From contig JBBRTW010000380.1 in assembly GCA_038244055.1 (NCBI GenBank), positions 1 through 7,320 on the forward strand: a stretch of 7,320 bases of DNA. The letters run 5' to 3'. This DNA comes from DASPKW01 sp038244055 (GTDB lineage Bacteria; Planctomycetota; Phycisphaerae; Tepidisphaerales; Tepidisphaeraceae). A model generated the notes under the pieces. It was not told the DNA's origin. It ran no database searches and was given only the letters and a program-made list of their open reading frames with translations. Made by a program: the position numbers and the translations under genes. Within the stretch, counting starts at the first letter, position 1; every line of letters starts with the position of its first letter. Shown here piece after piece: positions 6,559 through 7,320 of this stretch.

Positions 6559-6592
6559 CCCCTGTCAATTTTCGCGCGAGATTTCCCGGTGA

Positions 6593-6681
6593 CATGGGCG
6601 TCCCGCCCGTGCGAGCGGCATTGAATACCCAATAGCTCAATTCCCCCCCTCCACGCCGCCAACACGGGCGGGACGCGCGTG
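6593..6681. repeat. REPIN-like inverted pair of GC-rich palindromes (family 2)
   Basis: Unit one (6593-6611, CATGGGCGTCCCGCCCGTG) and unit two (6663-6681, CACGGGCGGGACGCGCGTG) are inverted copies with 17 of 19 positions matching. Each is itself a hairpin of two 8-base arms around a 3-base centre (TCC or GGA), with one mispair. The mispairs are at different places, so both look like decayed copies of the perfect palindrome CACGGGCG-GGA-CGCCCGTG. Similarity continues inward (CGGC / GCCG). The 51-base interior has a further short stem (ATTGA 6620-6624 with TCAAT 6637-6641). It starts 16 bp after the stop of the FMN-binding gene and may also end transcription there. REP pairs of this kind are known to be moved by RAYT transposases; none is in the window. 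Confidence 0.85.
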
Positions 6682-6697
6682 CATCTCAGCGCCTCCC

Positions 6698-7270
6698 TTA
6701 AGGATTCACCCATTCCCCCGCCCAATCCGTCTCCGCCCTCCAAATCCGCCGCCGATGCGGCAGGAAATTCAGATCCAAATGATCCACCACCTCCGCCCGC
6801 AAACAGATCACACTGAAATTCTCCGACATCGCCCCCGCATCACCCCCAACCCCCGCCGCCGCTCTCGCGGCATCCGCAGCCACCTCACCTCCCGGCCCCG
6901 GCCACTCAAACATCGCCCTTCCCGCCTCCGAAAGCCCCTGCCAAACCTCCAACACCTCCGGCCGCCCCTCCTCCGCCTCACTCACCGTCGCCTTCCCCGA
7001 AACCCGAAACTGCTGCCTGAGCGTCGGTAAATAGAAACATGCCTCCGCATACCTATTTTCCCGCAACTGCGCATTCTTCCCCGACCGAACATCGCTCGCA
7101 AACCGCAACTCCACCCCCTCCAACCCCCGCAACACCACCGTCCGGACCCTCGGCCGATTCCCCCCATCCACAGTCCCCAGCGCACAAACCCGAGGCCCCG
7201 CCCCAAACTCCAACCCCAGCGCATCCTTCAACAAATCAATCCATTCACCAGCCATCACCCGACCCGCCAT
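6698..7270 (-). CDS. Pyridoxamine 5'-phosphate oxidase-like FMN-binding protein (Alr4036 type)
   Basis: The 190-residue product matches the layout of the Alr4036-type PNPOx-like family, which forms split-barrel dimers that bind FMN. It has WIDLLKDAL at about 10-18. RPRVRTVVLRG (39-49) is the strand with FMN-phosphate-contacting arginines. LRFASDVRSGKNAQL (55-69) corresponds to the family's F-x-T/S-D-x-R-S-x-K-x-x-Q-L. RQQFRVSG (85-92) fits the RQ-x-R-x-x-G strand. LSEAGRAMFEWPGPG (113-127) and the C-terminal W-x-x-E-W-V-N-P ending are also typical. The upstream-open frame allows a start at 7312, but AAGGAGG at 7278-7284 lies 7 bases before the ATG at 7270, so I use that start. ATG at 7255 (MAGEWIDL) is a second option. 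The real substrate of this subfamily is not established, and pyridoxine oxidation should not be assumed. Codons ending in G or T (GGG, TTG, TTT) appear unusually frequent compared with the kinase and metallopeptidase genes. Confidence 0.87.
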   Translation of the reverse strand: MAGRVMAGEWIDLLKDALGLEFGAGPRVCALGTVDGGNRPRVRTVVLRGLEGVELRFASDVRSGKNAQLRENRYAEACFYLPTLRQQFRVSGKATVSEAEEGRPEVLEVWQGLSEAGRAMFEWPGPGGEVAADAARAAAGVGGDAGAMSENFSVICLRAEVVDHLDLNFLPHRRRIWRAETDWAGEWVNP

Positions 7271-7277
7271 CCTCCCC

Positions 7278-7284
7278 CCTCCTT
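7278..7284 (-). promoter_or_regulatory. Strong ribosome binding site of the FMN-binding protein
   Basis: AAGGAGG on the minus strand, 7 bases before the ATG at 7270. It is a near-perfect match to the anti-Shine-Dalgarno sequence and the best in the window. It places the residues encoded at 7271-7312 in the leader rather than in the protein. Confidence 0.75.
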
Positions 7285-7320
7285 CATTCATCATTCTCGA
7301 TTCATCCTTCATCCCTCCCC

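Overview
All recognisable genes in this GC-rich window lie on the minus strand. The gene content suggests a planctomycete, perhaps a Phycisphaerae-like lineage. The pointers are a secreted DUF6797 + LamG + beta-propeller protein, a secreted HExxH protein, a DUF5615 PIN-like protein and REP-type palindrome pairs in the intergenic gaps. The taxonomy is inferred from family knowledge, since the window holds no marker gene.

In the direction of transcription (high to low coordinates) the order is as follows. (1) 7270-6698: FMN-binding pyridoxamine-phosphate-oxidase-like protein of the Alr4036 type. (2) A 163-bp gap with an inverted pair of GC-rich palindromes (6593-6681). (3) 6534-6166: DUF5615 PIN-like protein that seems to lack the first acidic residue. 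(4) A 199-bp gap with a second, unrelated inverted pair of palindromes (6037-6153). (5) A tight cluster: a two-helix membrane protein (5966-5625), a PfkB-family sugar/nucleoside kinase (5586-4684) and a 1148-residue exported mosaic protein (4671-1225). Its gaps are 38 and 12 bp, and each gene has its own GAGG- or GGAG-type ribosome site. (6) A 186-bp gap with an AT-rich inverted repeat made of ACATAAR heptamers (1063-1146). (7) 1038-166: a secreted putative zinc metallopeptidase (HEFTH). (8) 87-1: the first 29 codons of an ECF-type sigma factor that runs off the window edge.

The three-gene cluster looks like one transcription unit that joins a cytoplasmic small-molecule kinase to an exported carbohydrate-binding, oxidoreductase-like protein. 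Uptake and use of a sugar-type substrate is a reasonable guess, but the substrate cannot be read from the sequence. I found no tRNA, rRNA, CRISPR array, transposase or phage gene. The least ordinary features are the two different REPIN-like elements flanking the PIN-like gene, the AT-rich heptamer inverted repeat, and the domain make-up and apparent codon-usage shift of the large protein.
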